A DNA stretch of 64,000 nt from Devosia sp. (GTDB lineage Bacteria; Pseudomonadota; Alphaproteobacteria; Rhizobiales; Devosiaceae). Both the position numbers and the translations under genes were made by a program. Every line of letters begins with the position of its first letter. Position 1 is the stretch's first letter. The stretch covers positions 744,001 through 808,000 of the forward strand of contig NZ_JANQAH010000009.1 of the NCBI RefSeq assembly GCF_024707125.1. The letters run 5' to 3'. Shown in pieces: positions 12,076 to 22,160 of this stretch. The notes beneath the pieces were generated by a model, which had not been told where the DNA came from, did not search any database, and worked only from the letters and a program-made list of their open reading frames with translations.

Positions 12076-12564
12076 TTAGCCCTGCTTACCCATGGGATAG
12101 GGGAGGTAGCCCACAAACCCCGTCAGCTTCCATTGGCCCGCAACCTTGCGGCAGAAGTAGAGGGTCTGCCAGTTCAGGCGATCGACACCGCCATTGCTGA
12201 GCTTGATCTCGCCATTGAACTTCTTGTGCGCGATGGCGCGGTCGCCGGTGATCTCGATTTCGGTCAGGCTCGTGGCGCGGTGAATGCCGGCTTCCACATC
12301 CTCGGCATAGGACTGCTTCTGGCCCTCATATGCCTGGCGCAGCCATTCGGCGCTATAGTGGGCAAGGGTGGGATAGCTGATGGTCCAGCCATCGGGATTG
12401 TCGTTCTTGTTGCCGTTGATACCGACAAAGTCTTCGGCGACGAAATCACCTGCGACCATGGACCAGTCGGCGGCCACATAGGCGGCGATATCGCGCGGTA
12501 CCAGCATGGTCCAGATATCAGAGCGGTCGGCGTCATTGGGGAAGGGGTTGGTGGAAAGGCTCAT
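12076..12564 (-). CDS. NTF2-like/SnoaL-type protein of unknown substrate
   Basis: 162 residues with the pattern of the NTF2 cone fold: an N-terminal helix (WTMLVPRDIAAYVAADWSMV), a mid-region rich in Trp and Tyr, and a C-terminal sheet ending in WKLTGFVGYLPYP. Members are small enzymes such as isomerases, cyclases or dehydratases, or plain binding domains. The ATG at 12564 (MSLSTNPFPND) fits the fold better than one 14 codons earlier; no good ribosome site is visible for either. It lies upstream of the MFS/M81 pair on the same strand, with a type B repeat between. Confidence 0.6.
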   Translation of the reverse strand: MSLSTNPFPNDADRSDIWTMLVPRDIAAYVAADWSMVAGDFVAEDFVGINGNKNDNPDGWTISYPTLAHYSAEWLRQAYEGQKQSYAEDVEAGIHRATSLTEIEITGDRAIAHKKFNGEIKLSNGGVDRLNWQTLYFCRKVAGQWKLTGFVGYLPYPMGKQG

Positions 12565-12637
12565 TTTAGGGGTCTTTCGTGATCTTTCGAACGGCCCGCT
12601 CCTCATTTTGGGCCGTGCGATGCACTCTGTATGAAAT

Positions 12638-12672
12638 TTTCAGGCATGTCATCTCTGGTGACACTCCTGAAA
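12638..12672. promoter_or_regulatory. 35-bp near-perfect palindrome in a divergent control region
   Basis: Left arm TTTCAGGCATGTCA and right arm TGACACTCCTGAAA are inverted copies (12 of 14 positions) around TCTCTGG. It lies in the 374-base gene-free stretch 12565-12938 between the divergent NTF2-like gene and the chito-oligosaccharide operon. A terminator is unlikely because both flanking genes start here and there is no T-run. It looks like a dimer or tetramer operator; an RpiR or GlpR-type regulator from the window is a possible ligand. Confidence 0.5.
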
Positions 12673-12822
12673 GAGGCCACATGGATACCAATTGCGACAT
12701 GCTGCGCGCTTTCCGGTGGCTTGTCCACATGGATTTTTCTGCCAAACCCCTGCCAAACGCCTAGAAATACAGCAAAGTGCCGCCCAAAAATGCGTCACGA
12801 AGAGGTGGCTTAAATTGGTATT

Positions 12823-12872
12823 GTCAACGCTCGGAATCTGTGTTGACATTGTGTCATAAAGGCGCCTAGTCT
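12823..12872 (+). promoter_or_regulatory. Candidate promoter with overlapping inverted repeat, chito-oligosaccharide operon
   Basis: TTGACA at 12843-12848 matches a sigma-70 -35 box. TAGTCT at 12867-12872 is a weak -10 with an 18-base spacer. An inverted repeat, GTCAAC (12823-12828) and GTTGAC (12842-12847), overlaps the -35 box, as an operator would. The first gene starts at 12939. Nothing else convincing was seen in the 12565-12938 stretch. Confidence 0.4.
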
Positions 12873-12938
12873 TGAAAATCGTTTACAGAAATGCCGACTA
12901 GTCCGGAAGAGATTGGCGGAAAACAGGGTACAGGGAAT

Positions 12939-14093
12939 ATGCGGGTAGGCATTATCGGCCTTGGCTATCGCTTGGCTTATCTGGCGCGGGTTTTTACCGC
13001 TGCCCGGAGTGATTTCGAGATCGTCGGTTATGTCGACCCGGCTCCGGCCGGCCTCCCCTACACGAAGGAGCATGGTGTCTCCGTCGGTAAGCAATATGAC
13101 AGCCTCGAGGCGCTGATCGACAATGGCAATCTCGACCTTCTTATGGTCGGTTCGCCCAATCACATGCATCTCGAGCACATCCGCATCGGCCTTGAGCGCG
13201 GCATGAAGATGTTTGCTGAAAAGCCGGTCGTGACCTCGATCGAAGACACGATGGCCATTGCCGAACTGATCGGCGAATACGGCTCGGACAATGTCATGGT
13301 CGGTCTGGTGTTGCGTTATGCGCCGCTCTATGTCGACCTGCGCAAGGCGCAGGCCGAGGGCAAGATCGGCAATATTGCCTCGATCGAAGCCTCGGAAACC
13401 ATTCCGCCCTATCACGGCGCTTTCTTCATGCGCGACTGGCGCCGCTATGGCCGCTATTCGGGCAGCTTCATGCTCGAAAAGTGCTGCCACGACCTCGACC
13501 TCTACAATGGCGTCATGGGCTGCCGTCCGCGCTATGTCGCAAGCTTTGGTGGCCGCCGCAGCTTCGTGCCGGAAAACGCACCGCAGGTTTCCGGCGTCAA
13601 CGATCTCGAAGTCTATCACCGCAAGCCCTCGGGCTGGATGGGTTCGGACAAGGTGTTCGACAGCGATGGCGACATCATCGATTTCCAGACCGCTCTCGTG
13701 CAGTATGAAAACGGCGCGGCGCTGACCTTCCACACCAATCTCAACGTGGCTGACGATTTCCGGCGCTTTGCCGTGATCGGCGCCAAGGGCATGGCCGAAG
13801 GCGACTTCGTGCGCAATTACTTCAAGGTCACCGATAGCCGCACTTCGGATCGGCTCGAAGACAAGACCTATGAGGCGAGCACGCTGTCGCAGCACTATGG
13901 TGCCGACGAGCAGATGGCCGAAGATATTTTGAAGCATCTCGTCGATGGCGCGCCGCTGCCGGTTTCTGTGGTCGATGCGCTCGAAGCTGGGCTGCTGGCT
14001 CTTGCCATGGATGAAGCCATGCGCAGCAAGTCCGTGGTCGACATGGCCCCCATCTGGCAGCGTTTCGACACTGCCCTCGGACGACAGGGCTGA
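12939..14093 (+). CDS. Gfo/Idh/MocA-family NAD(P)-dependent oxidoreductase
   Basis: 384 residues from the ATG at 12939, which has CAGGGA just upstream; an earlier in-frame ATG at 12891 gives an unlikely extension. The N-terminal Rossmann domain shows MRVGIIGLGYRL, VGSPNHMHLEHI and the family signature FAEKPVVTS (Lys in E-K-P). The C-terminal domain has CCHDLDLYNGVMG, where His is the expected catalytic residue. It probably oxidises or epimerises a sugar or sugar derivative. It is first in an operon with an ABC sugar importer and a hexosaminidase, suggesting an amino sugar. A GH109-type NAD-dependent glycosidase is another possibility. Confidence 0.87.
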   Translation: MRVGIIGLGYRLAYLARVFTAARSDFEIVGYVDPAPAGLPYTKEHGVSVGKQYDSLEALIDNGNLDLLMVGSPNHMHLEHIRIGLERGMKMFAEKPVVTSIEDTMAIAELIGEYGSDNVMVGLVLRYAPLYVDLRKAQAEGKIGNIASIEASETIPPYHGAFFMRDWRRYGRYSGSFMLEKCCHDLDLYNGVMGCRPRYVASFGGRRSFVPENAPQVSGVNDLEVYHRKPSGWMGSDKVFDSDGDIIDFQTALVQYENGAALTFHTNLNVADDFRRFAVIGAKGMAEGDFVRNYFKVTDSRTSDRLEDKTYEASTLSQHYGADEQMAEDILKHLVDGAPLPVSVVDALEAGLLALAMDEAMRSKSVVDMAPIWQRFDTALGRQG

Positions 14094-14106
14094 GGAGGAT
14101 TAGCCG

Positions 14107-14994
14107 ATGACCAGTACGCGTAGCGCCACCATTTTCGCCCTCGCCCTTCTGGCTCCGGCACTGATCTATATCCTGACCATCGTCGCCTATCCGCTGGTCG
14201 ATACGATCATTCTCAGCTTCACCAATGCCTCGCTCAAGGCTGGCTATGATTTCGTCGGCTGGGCCAACTATCAGCGCATTTTCGGCGTCGGCAATTTCAC
14301 CGAGGTGATCCTTCGCACCTTCATCTGGACCTTCTTCTCGGTCACAACCAAGATGATCATCGGCATGGCCGGTGCCGTGCTGCTCAATGCCGCCATTCCT
14401 GGCCAGGCCGTGTTCCGCATCCTCACCATGCCGCCCTGGATCGTACCCATGGCTATCGGCATCTATATGTGGAGCTGGATGTATAACGGCCAGTTCGGCA
14501 TGATCTCGGGCCTGCTGCAGAATTTCGGCATCGTCGACGGTCCCGTCGCCTGGCTCGCCTATGGCCACACCGCCTTCTGGGCCACCATCGTCACCGACGT
14601 GTGGATCGGCGTGCCCATGGTCACCATCTATTTCCTTGCTGCCATGCAGTCGATCCCCAAGGATCTCTACGAGGCTGCCTGGACTGATGGCGCCGGTCGC
14701 TTCTACCGCTTCCGCCGTATCACCGTGCCGCTGATGGTGCCTGCCATCATCACCATGAGCCTGCTCTCGCTCATCGCCACGTTCAACTCGTTCGACATCA
14801 TCTGGATCCTGACCCAGGGCGGTCCCTCGGGCTCGACCACGACCATGATCATCGACACCTACAAGACCGCTATCGGCAGCCGTAAGTACGGCGAAGGCGC
14901 CGCCCGCGCCGTGGTGATCTGTATCTTCGTGTCGCTGTTCTGCCTCGCCTACTTCCGTGCCGTCCGCAAGCTCCAGCAGGGAGAAGCCAAATGA
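14107..14994 (+). CDS. ABC sugar transporter permease, MalF/UgpA type
   Basis: 295 residues with six predicted membrane helices. The cytoplasmic EAA loop that docks on the ATPase is visible as YEAAWTDGAGRFYRFRRIT near residues 190-210. GAGGAGG precedes the ATG. Its stop overlaps the start of the second permease (ATGA), so the two are translationally coupled and should form the membrane heterodimer of a carbohydrate importer (CUT1 family). Confidence 0.93.
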   Translation: MTSTRSATIFALALLAPALIYILTIVAYPLVDTIILSFTNASLKAGYDFVGWANYQRIFGVGNFTEVILRTFIWTFFSVTTKMIIGMAGAVLLNAAIPGQAVFRILTMPPWIVPMAIGIYMWSWMYNGQFGMISGLLQNFGIVDGPVAWLAYGHTAFWATIVTDVWIGVPMVTIYFLAAMQSIPKDLYEAAWTDGAGRFYRFRRITVPLMVPAIITMSLLSLIATFNSFDIIWILTQGGPSGSTTTMIIDTYKTAIGSRKYGEGAARAVVICIFVSLFCLAYFRAVRKLQQGEAK

Positions 14995-15956
14995 GCTTTC
15001 ATGACTCCAAGGTAACCCTGCCTGCCGGTGCCAATCCCCTGGCCGCCAGCGCCAGTTCTGTCGCCGAACTCAGCAAAGCCAAGGCCAAGGCGAAAGCGCG
15101 TCCCGCCAAGGCTATGATCGACCGCTACCAGTGGTACGAAGTTGCCGCCCTCTATGCCGGCATCGCGGTCTTCCTGTTCTTCGTGCTCTCGCCCTTCATC
15201 GAAGGGTTCCTGGTTTCATTGAAGCCGCTGGCCCAGCTCTTTTCGACGCCCTATAGCTTCATCCCGAAGACCTGGTCGTTCGATGCCTATATCAATATGT
15301 GGACCTCGGTCCCCGCACTGGGCATGCATATCTTCAACTCCTTCTTCATCTCCTCGGTGGTGACGCTGATCGTCGTCGCCATCGTGGTGCCCGCGGCCTA
15401 TTCCTTCGCCCGCTTCAATTTTGGCGGCCAGGCGCTGCTGCTCGGCATGTTCCTTGCCGTGAACATGTTCTCGGGCGCGGTGCTGCTGATCCCGCTCTTC
15501 CGCCTGATGCGGAGCCTGGGGCTGCTCAACACCTATTTCGCCATGATCGTGCCGGGTGCGGCTTTCCTCATCCCGTCGTCCATCTGGCTCCTGCGCACCT
15601 ATATGATGCGCATTCCCCGCGAGCTTGACGAAGCCGCCTGGGTCGACGGCGCCTCGCGCCTCTACACCCTGCGTCGCGTCATCCTGCCGCTCGCCATGCC
15701 TGGTATCGTCGTGGTCGCCATCATGACCTTCATCGGTGCCTATGCTCAGCAGTTCATTTTCGCGCTGACCTTCAACTCCAAGACCGAATTCATGCCGCTG
15801 CCGGTGGGCCTCTTCGCCTTCTTCGGCAAGCAGGAAGTGATCTGGAACGAGCTGATGGCAGCGTCTTTCGTCGGAATCCTGCCGGTCATGATCGTGATCA
15901 TATTCCTGCAGCGCTATCTCGTCGCCGGCCTGACCGCCGGAGCCGTGAAGCAGTAG
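14991..15956 (+). CDS. ABC sugar transporter permease, MalG/UgpE type
   Basis: 321 residues. An unusual Ala/Lys-rich N-terminal extension of about 40 residues (SKAKAKAKARPAKA) precedes the first membrane helix near residue 45. The EAA loop reads DEAAWVDGASRLYTLRRVIL. It pairs with the preceding permease. The basic extension is probably cytoplasmic; its role is unknown. Confidence 0.93.
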   Translation: MSFHDSKVTLPAGANPLAASASSVAELSKAKAKAKARPAKAMIDRYQWYEVAALYAGIAVFLFFVLSPFIEGFLVSLKPLAQLFSTPYSFIPKTWSFDAYINMWTSVPALGMHIFNSFFISSVVTLIVVAIVVPAAYSFARFNFGGQALLLGMFLAVNMFSGAVLLIPLFRLMRSLGLLNTYFAMIVPGAAFLIPSSIWLLRTYMMRIPRELDEAAWVDGASRLYTLRRVILPLAMPGIVVVAIMTFIGAYAQQFIFALTFNSKTEFMPLPVGLFAFFGKQEVIWNELMAASFVGILPVMIVIIFLQRYLVAGLTAGAVKQ

Positions 15957-15996
15957 TGAGAAGGGCCCGAGGGGGCCCAATTCAAGGGAGACTACA

Positions 15997-17214
15997 ATGA
16001 ACAAGACTATCGGTTTGATGGCCGTATCGATGCTGGCGCTTGCCAGCGCGTCGACCGGCGCCTTCGCCCAGGACGTGAAGGAAATCTCCTTCATCAACTG
16101 CGGCGACGAGCTGACTGCCGGCTATGCCGAAATCTTCGCCGAGTGGGAAGCTGCCAATCCCGGCTTCAAGGTCGTTCCGGAAATCGTCGGCTGGGGCCAG
16201 TGCCAGGACAAGGTGACGACGCTTGCTGCTGCCGGTACGCCGGTTGCTCTCGCTTATGTCGGTTCGCGTACCCTCAAGCAGTTCGCCCAGAACGACCTGA
16301 TCGTTCCGGTGCCGATGACGGACGAAGAAAAGGCCTCCTACTACAACTACGTTCCCGACACCGTGACCTTCGATGGCACCCAGTGGGGCGTTCCGGTCGC
16401 TTTCTCGACCAAGGCCCTGTTCTGGAACAAGGACCTGTTCGAAGCCGCTGGCCTCGATCCGGAAACCCCGCCCAAGACCTGGGAAGAAAAGATCGCTTTC
16501 GCCAAGCAGATCACTGAAAAGACCGATGCAGCAGGCTACGGCGTTGTCGCCAAGACCTTCGACAACACCATGCACCAGTTCCTGCACTGGGTTTACACCA
16601 ATGACGGCCTCGTCATCGACGCCGATGGCAATATCGTCCTGAACTCGCCGCAGGTTCTGGCCGCTCTCACCGCCCTCAAGGACATCGTTCCCTATGGCGA
16701 AGAAGGCCCGACCGCTTACGAACAGAACGAAGTTCGCGCCATCTGGCTCGATGGTGGCGTTGCCATGATCGAAGCCTCGCCCGGCGCTGCCATCCGCGCT
16801 GAAGAAGCCGGCATGAACTGGGGCGTTGCCAACCTGCCGCTCGGTCCGGATGCCAAGGGTCCCGGCACGCTGCTGATCACCGACGCTCTCGCCATCTTCA
16901 AGGGCACCGGCGTTGAAGAGCAGGCCACCAGCCTTGCCAAGTTCATCACCACCGGCGACCGCCAGTGGGACGCTGAAATGGCCCAGGGTCTGACCCCGCT
17001 CCGTCCGCTGCACTCCGATGAACTGGTTGCCGAAAAGCCGTACTGGAAGCCGTTCCTCGACGGCATCGAATTCGGTGGTCCGGAACCGCTGTTCACCGAC
17101 TATATCGGTCTGCAGAACGTGATGATCGAAATGGTTCAGTCGGTCGTGACCGGCGCTGCCGAGCCGCAGGCTGCCCTTGAAAAGGCTGCCAGCGAACTCG
17201 AGCAGTACAAGTAA
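15997..17214 (+). CDS. Extracellular sugar-binding protein of the ABC importer (family 1)
   Basis: 405 residues with a signal peptide (basic start MNKT, hydrophobic core, cleavage near AFA-QD, about residue 25). The mature part is a MalE-like two-lobed periplasmic binding protein: WEAANPGFKVVPEIVGW, GVPVAFSTKALFWNKDLFEAAGL, and IWLDGGVAMIEASPGA in the C-lobe. AGGGAG lies upstream of the ATG. With the GH20 enzyme downstream, a GlcNAc-containing oligosaccharide is the likely ligand, but this is inferred from context. Confidence 0.92.
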   Translation: MNKTIGLMAVSMLALASASTGAFAQDVKEISFINCGDELTAGYAEIFAEWEAANPGFKVVPEIVGWGQCQDKVTTLAAAGTPVALAYVGSRTLKQFAQNDLIVPVPMTDEEKASYYNYVPDTVTFDGTQWGVPVAFSTKALFWNKDLFEAAGLDPETPPKTWEEKIAFAKQITEKTDAAGYGVVAKTFDNTMHQFLHWVYTNDGLVIDADGNIVLNSPQVLAALTALKDIVPYGEEGPTAYEQNEVRAIWLDGGVAMIEASPGAAIRAEEAGMNWGVANLPLGPDAKGPGTLLITDALAIFKGTGVEEQATSLAKFITTGDRQWDAEMAQGLTPLRPLHSDELVAEKPYWKPFLDGIEFGGPEPLFTDYIGLQNVMIEMVQSVVTGAAEPQAALEKAASELEQYK

Positions 17215-17231
17215 GCCTCAGCTTTGATCCC

Positions 17232-17255
17232 GCCGCCGCCCTTCGGGGCGGCGGC
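17232..17255 (+). terminator. Very stable UUCG-tetraloop stem-loop inside the operon
   Basis: GCCGCCGCCC and GGGCGGCGGC form a perfect 10-bp stem closed by C-TTCG-G, 17 bases after the binding-protein stop. No T-run follows and the ATPase gene continues the operon. Such structures usually protect the upstream mRNA from 3' exonucleases or partly terminate, giving more binding protein than ATPase. Confidence 0.7.
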
Positions 17256-17313
17256 ACCAAAATCCCAGATTGCCTGCCCGCGGGAACCGCCCCGCCGACC
17301 GGAGACGCGAACC

Positions 17314-18390
<1,077 letters not shown>

Positions 18391-18420
18391 GCCCGAGGGG
18401 GCCCGCTGGGGAGAGGGAAA

Positions 18421-19287
18421 ATGCTCGACATCGTCGGCCTCTTGCAGACCGAGAAGAACGGCTTTACCCGCTCCGAACGGGCCCTTACGGACATCGTCCT
18501 CGCCGATGTCGACTCTGTTCTGAAAATGAGCATTGTCGACCTCGCCGCCCAGGCCGAAGTGTCCCCGCCCACGGTGACCCGCTTCTGCCGCCGCCTCGGC
18601 TGCGACAGCTATGCTGATTTCAAGGTGCGGCTGGCCCAGTCGCGCTTTGTCGGCCAGCGCTATTTTTCGCCCGCGGCGAGCCCGACCTCGGTGCACGAAA
18701 TCGCCCAGGGCGTCGTCAACGGCATCCAGTCGATCATCTATGAAACCTTTGAGCATCTCGATTTCGGCGCCGTCGAACGCGCCGCCGAGAGCATCGCCAA
18801 GTCCAGTTTCATTCTCTCGTTCGGTTCGGGCGGCGCCTCCTCGATGATGGCCGGCGAGATCGAGACGCGGTTCTTCCGGCTGGGGCTTAAGGTGGCTTCG
18901 ACCGATGACCACCAGCTGCAACTGATGCGTGTGGCCGCCGCCCCGCCGGGCACGGTGATCGTCGCTTTCTCGCTTTCGGGCAACAATGCGCAGCTCGCCA
19001 AGACGCTGACCGTTGCCGGCGAATATGGGCTGACGCGCGTGGTTGCCACGCGCTCGGCTTCGATGGTTTCGGCGCAGTCCGACATTCTGCTGCCGGTCAA
19101 CTGGCATGAAAATGCCGACATTCTGCGGCCAACACCCGGTCGCTACGCCTTTCTCGCCACGGTCGACGTGCTCGCCCAGACCGTTGCCACCCGTCTCGGC
19201 CCATCGGCTGTCGCCAGTATGCGCCGCATAAAACATCAGCTCGTCGTCAATCGCGACGGCGACGACGGCCAGCCCCTCGGGGACTGA
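18421..19287 (+). CDS. MurR/RpiR-family transcriptional regulator
   Basis: 288 residues. The N-terminal helix-turn-helix (about residues 5-80; IVDLAAQAEVSPPTVTRFCRRLGCDSYADF) is followed by a SIS sugar-isomerase domain (about 130-260; FGSGGASSMMAGE, VAFSLSGNNAQLAKTLTVA) that binds phosphosugars. GGAGAGGG lies before the ATG. It sits between the importer ATPase and the hexosaminidase in the same operon and probably controls it in response to an amino-sugar phosphate. Confidence 0.93.
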   Translation: MLDIVGLLQTEKNGFTRSERALTDIVLADVDSVLKMSIVDLAAQAEVSPPTVTRFCRRLGCDSYADFKVRLAQSRFVGQRYFSPAASPTSVHEIAQGVVNGIQSIIYETFEHLDFGAVERAAESIAKSSFILSFGSGGASSMMAGEIETRFFRLGLKVASTDDHQLQLMRVAAAPPGTVIVAFSLSGNNAQLAKTLTVAGEYGLTRVVATRSASMVSAQSDILLPVNWHENADILRPTPGRYAFLATVDVLAQTVATRLGPSAVASMRRIKHQLVVNRDGDDGQPLGD

Positions 19288-19374
19288 CCCTCATTCCGGA
19301 CGTCAGTCCGCAGCCATCCATCCCGACACGGCATCGCGGTTGCGCGGCGCCTTTTGCCAAAAAACGAGAAGCAA

Positions 19375-21387
19375 ATGACTGCCAAGTTTTCCCTCGTCAC
19401 CACCTGGACCCCCGCTGCAGGCAGCGAGCCGCTCGGCTATGGGCTTGAGCTGACCAATATCGGCGACGAACCCGTTTCCAATTTTCAGCTCGGCTTTTCC
19501 GGCCCCGCCCGCGTCGACCCGCATGCGACGCTCGAAAACGGCAAGCTGCTGGTGCGCCTCTCCAACCACACCCTGATCGCGCCGCCGGATGGCTATGTGC
19601 TCGAGCCCGGCGCGACCTGGACCTCCACGGCCCGCGGCCTCTCCTATGGCCTGCGTCACTGGAGCGACGGCGCCAATTCGGCCTATGTCGTGCTTGAAAA
19701 CGGTCAGACCGTCGTCATCCCGACCAAGCCGACCCAGGGCAAGGGCCACAATTCGCCGCTGCTGAAGGGCACGGCAAAATTCCCGGTGCCAGCCAAGGCT
19801 GCGGTGCCGCACTCGATCATTCCCTGGCCGAAGTCGGTCGCAACGACTGGCGCGCGCATCGCCCCGGCCGGGCTTGACCTGCAGCCGCAGGGCGAAGCTG
19901 CCAACCGCGCAGCGGCCGCGTTTGCCGGCCTTGTGCATGATCTTTTTGCCGTCGAAGCGCTGGTGCGTCCGGCTTCGGAAGCCGGCGTGCCGGTGCACAT
20001 TACCGAGAAGGTCGGCATGGGCCCGGAAGCCTATGAACTGGCCTTTGCCGAAAACAGCGCCACCATTTCGGCCAGCACGCGTCAGGGCATGTTCTATGGT
20101 CTGGTCACGCTCGGCCATATCCTGCGCGGTGCCAAGCAGTATCCGCACACTTTTACCTTCCCGACAGGCGGTGCCATTGCCGACGAGCCGGGCTTTGCCT
20201 TCCGCGGTAGCCATCTCGACGTGGCGCGCCAGTTCTATACCGGTGGCGAAGTCAGCCAGCTCATCAAGATCATGGCCTGGAACAAGATGAACAAGTTCCA
20301 CTGGCACCTGACCGAGGACGAAGCCTGGCGCATCGAGATCGATGCTTACCCGGCCCTGACCGAAGTTGCCGCCTGGCGCGGTCATGGCAAGGCGCTGCCG
20401 CCGTTGCTCGGCTCCGGCCCGCAGCCGACGGGCGGGTTCTATTCCAAGAATGTCATTCGCCAGATCGTGGCCCTGGCCGATAGCCTCGGCATCGCCGTGA
20501 TCCCGGAAGTCGATATGCCGGGCCACTTCTACGCGGCCTTGCAGGCGCTTCCGGAACTGCGCGACCCCGACGAACAGGGCGAATATCAGTCGGTTCAGGG
20601 GTTCCCGAACAACAGCCTCAACCCCGCGCATGAGCCGGTCTACAAGTTCGTCGAGACCGTCATCGACGAAGTGCTGGAAATGTTCCCGGCGGGCATTTTC
20701 CACCTCGGCGCCGACGAAGTGCCGCTGGCCGCCTGGTCGGGGTCGCCCCTGGCGCTCGATATGATCGAGAAGATCGCGGGCCCGGCGATGCGCGAGAAGC
20801 ACGCCAAGCAGTTCAACCAGCTGGGTAATCACCACGGCGCCGATGAGATCGAAGGCTCGCCGACGGCGATCATCCAGGCCGAATTCATCAAGCGTGTGCA
20901 CAAGTACATTGCGTCCAAGGGCGCGATCACCGGCGGCTGGGAAGAAGCGGCCCATGGCGATGCCGTGGACAAGAAGACCTCCTATGTCATCGGCTGGCGC
21001 AATGTGGAGATCAACGCGGCGCTTGCCGAGCGCGGTTTCGACATCGTCGTATCGCCCGGCCAGCGCTACTACCTTGATATGGCGAACGGGATTTCCTGGG
21101 CCGAACCGGGCGCCGGCTGGGCCGGCTGGTCGGGTCCGCAGGAGACCTATGAGTTCGAAGCCCGCGCCGGTTTCTCGGAAGAGGGGCTCAAGCATCTCCT
21201 CGGCATTCAGAGCTGCATCTGGTCCGAATCCATGACCGACCGCGCCATCTTCGACCGTCTGGTTTTCCCGCGTCTTTCGGCCATTGCGGAAGCCGGCTGG
21301 ACGCTGCCCGAGCGCAAGAGCTGGGATCGGTTCAAGTCCATGGTCGGGCTGATGCCGATCATGTACGGCAACTGGGCTGCCGAATAA
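19375..21387 (+). CDS. Cytosolic beta-N-acetylhexosaminidase (GH20)
   Basis: 670 residues from the ATG at 19375 (GAGAAG upstream). Residues about 1-115 form a beta-rich accessory domain and about 145-270 the GH20 N-terminal alpha/beta domain. The catalytic barrel follows, with FRGSHLDVARQF, KFHWHLTEDEAWRIEI, PEVDMPGH and the catalytic Asp-Glu pair in HLGADEVP (about residue 445). No signal peptide is present, so hydrolysis should happen after import. It would release GlcNAc (or GalNAc) from the non-reducing end of chito-oligosaccharides brought in by the ABC transporter. An intrinsic terminator closes the operon. Confidence 0.93.
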   Translation: MTAKFSLVTTWTPAAGSEPLGYGLELTNIGDEPVSNFQLGFSGPARVDPHATLENGKLLVRLSNHTLIAPPDGYVLEPGATWTSTARGLSYGLRHWSDGANSAYVVLENGQTVVIPTKPTQGKGHNSPLLKGTAKFPVPAKAAVPHSIIPWPKSVATTGARIAPAGLDLQPQGEAANRAAAAFAGLVHDLFAVEALVRPASEAGVPVHITEKVGMGPEAYELAFAENSATISASTRQGMFYGLVTLGHILRGAKQYPHTFTFPTGGAIADEPGFAFRGSHLDVARQFYTGGEVSQLIKIMAWNKMNKFHWHLTEDEAWRIEIDAYPALTEVAAWRGHGKALPPLLGSGPQPTGGFYSKNVIRQIVALADSLGIAVIPEVDMPGHFYAALQALPELRDPDEQGEYQSVQGFPNNSLNPAHEPVYKFVETVIDEVLEMFPAGIFHLGADEVPLAAWSGSPLALDMIEKIAGPAMREKHAKQFNQLGNHHGADEIEGSPTAIIQAEFIKRVHKYIASKGAITGGWEEAAHGDAVDKKTSYVIGWRNVEINAALAERGFDIVVSPGQRYYLDMANGISWAEPGAGWAGWSGPQETYEFEARAGFSEEGLKHLLGIQSCIWSESMTDRAIFDRLVFPRLSAIAEAGWTLPERKSWDRFKSMVGLMPIMYGNWAAE

Positions 21388-21406
21388 CAAGGCCTGAAAA
21401 ACGAGA

Positions 21407-21434
21407 AGCCGCCGTTGTCAAACGGCGGCTTTTT
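21407..21434 (+). terminator. Intrinsic terminator of the chito-oligosaccharide operon
   Basis: Stem AGCCGCCGTT / AACGGCGGCT with a GTCA loop and a TTTTT run, 19 bases after the hexosaminidase stop. Confidence 0.93.
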
Positions 21435-21486
21435 GCTGACAGACTGTTAGCACCTGATGTCACCATTGGCCGAATGGGGGAATTTC

Positions 21487-21912
21487 ATGAAGCAGCGCAC
21501 CATTGTCTGTCCGATCATCGAGAATGATGGGGCATTTCTGCTCTGTCGCATGCCGAGGGACCGTGGCGTGTTTCCGGGCCAGTGGGCACTGTCGGGTGGC
21601 GGCATGGAGCCAGGCGAGACGATGGAAGAAGCGCTGCGGCGCGAAATCCGCGAGGAGCTGGGCGATCGACTGGTGATCGAGACGGTAACGCCGTTCCGGT
21701 TTCGCGATGATCGGCGGATCAAGACTTACGCCGACGGGCGTACGGAAGAGATTTACATGATCTACCTGATCTTCGATTGCCACGCGGCGAACCGGGATGT
21801 GGTGATCAACGAAGAGTTCGACGAATACGCCTGGGTGCGGCCGGAAGATTTAGCCGGCTATGACCTCAACGCGGCGACGCGCGTGACGTTTGCGGCGAAG
21901 GGTTTTTTGTAG
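21487..21912 (+). CDS. nudI: NudI-type Nudix nucleoside triphosphatase
   Basis: 141 residues, the same length as Escherichia coli NudI, from the ATG at 21487; an upstream in-frame ATG adds only ten poorly supported residues. The Nudix box is intact: [20 protein letters not shown] followed by ELG. The flanking stretches [32 protein letters not shown] and [19 protein letters not shown] are characteristic of NudI, which hydrolyses pyrimidine deoxynucleoside triphosphates such as dTTP and dUTP. It stands alone between two terminators. Confidence 0.92.
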   Translation: MKQRTIVCPIIENDGAFLLCRMPRDRGVFPGQWALSGGGMEPGETMEEALRREIREELGDRLVIETVTPFRFRDDRRIKTYADGRTEEIYMIYLIFDCHAANRDVVINEEFDEYAWVRPEDLAGYDLNAATRVTFAAKGFL

Positions 21913-21923
21913 TCCACCGATCT

Positions 21924-22112
21924 TCCTTCTCCCCTTGCGGGAGAAGGTGGCGCGTAGCGCCGGATGAGGGGTATGCGACTTGTCTCCAAGCTCGGCGCGT
22001 GGTGAGAGAACCCCTCTCCCTGATTTTCTCTGAACGCAGAAAATCTGTCCCTCTCCCGCAAGGGGCGAGGGGTCACCGAATTCGCCATAGCGAATTCGGT
22101 TGGGGTTAGGGG
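21924..22112. repeat. Composite intergenic repeat region with several hairpins
   Basis: Contains the long-arm element (TTCTCCCCTTGCGGGAGAAGG ... CCCTCTCCCGCAAGGGGCGA) plus internal hairpins GATTTTCT/AGAAAATC (22022-22045) and a perfect ACCGAATTCG/CGAATTCGGT (22075-22100). It resembles the elements at 52451-52578, 55422-55527 and 63381-63496. No gene was recognised in 21913-22198. Confidence 0.65.
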
Positions 22113-22160
22113 CTCCCCGTTGCCCGCCATTCGAGCGTAGCTCTCATGGCCTTCTCGCCT

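Noticed and set aside
19303..21390. A 695-codon minus-strand open frame across the GH20 gene
   Set aside because: It is the antisense shadow of a complete hexosaminidase; no recognisable domain is seen in it.
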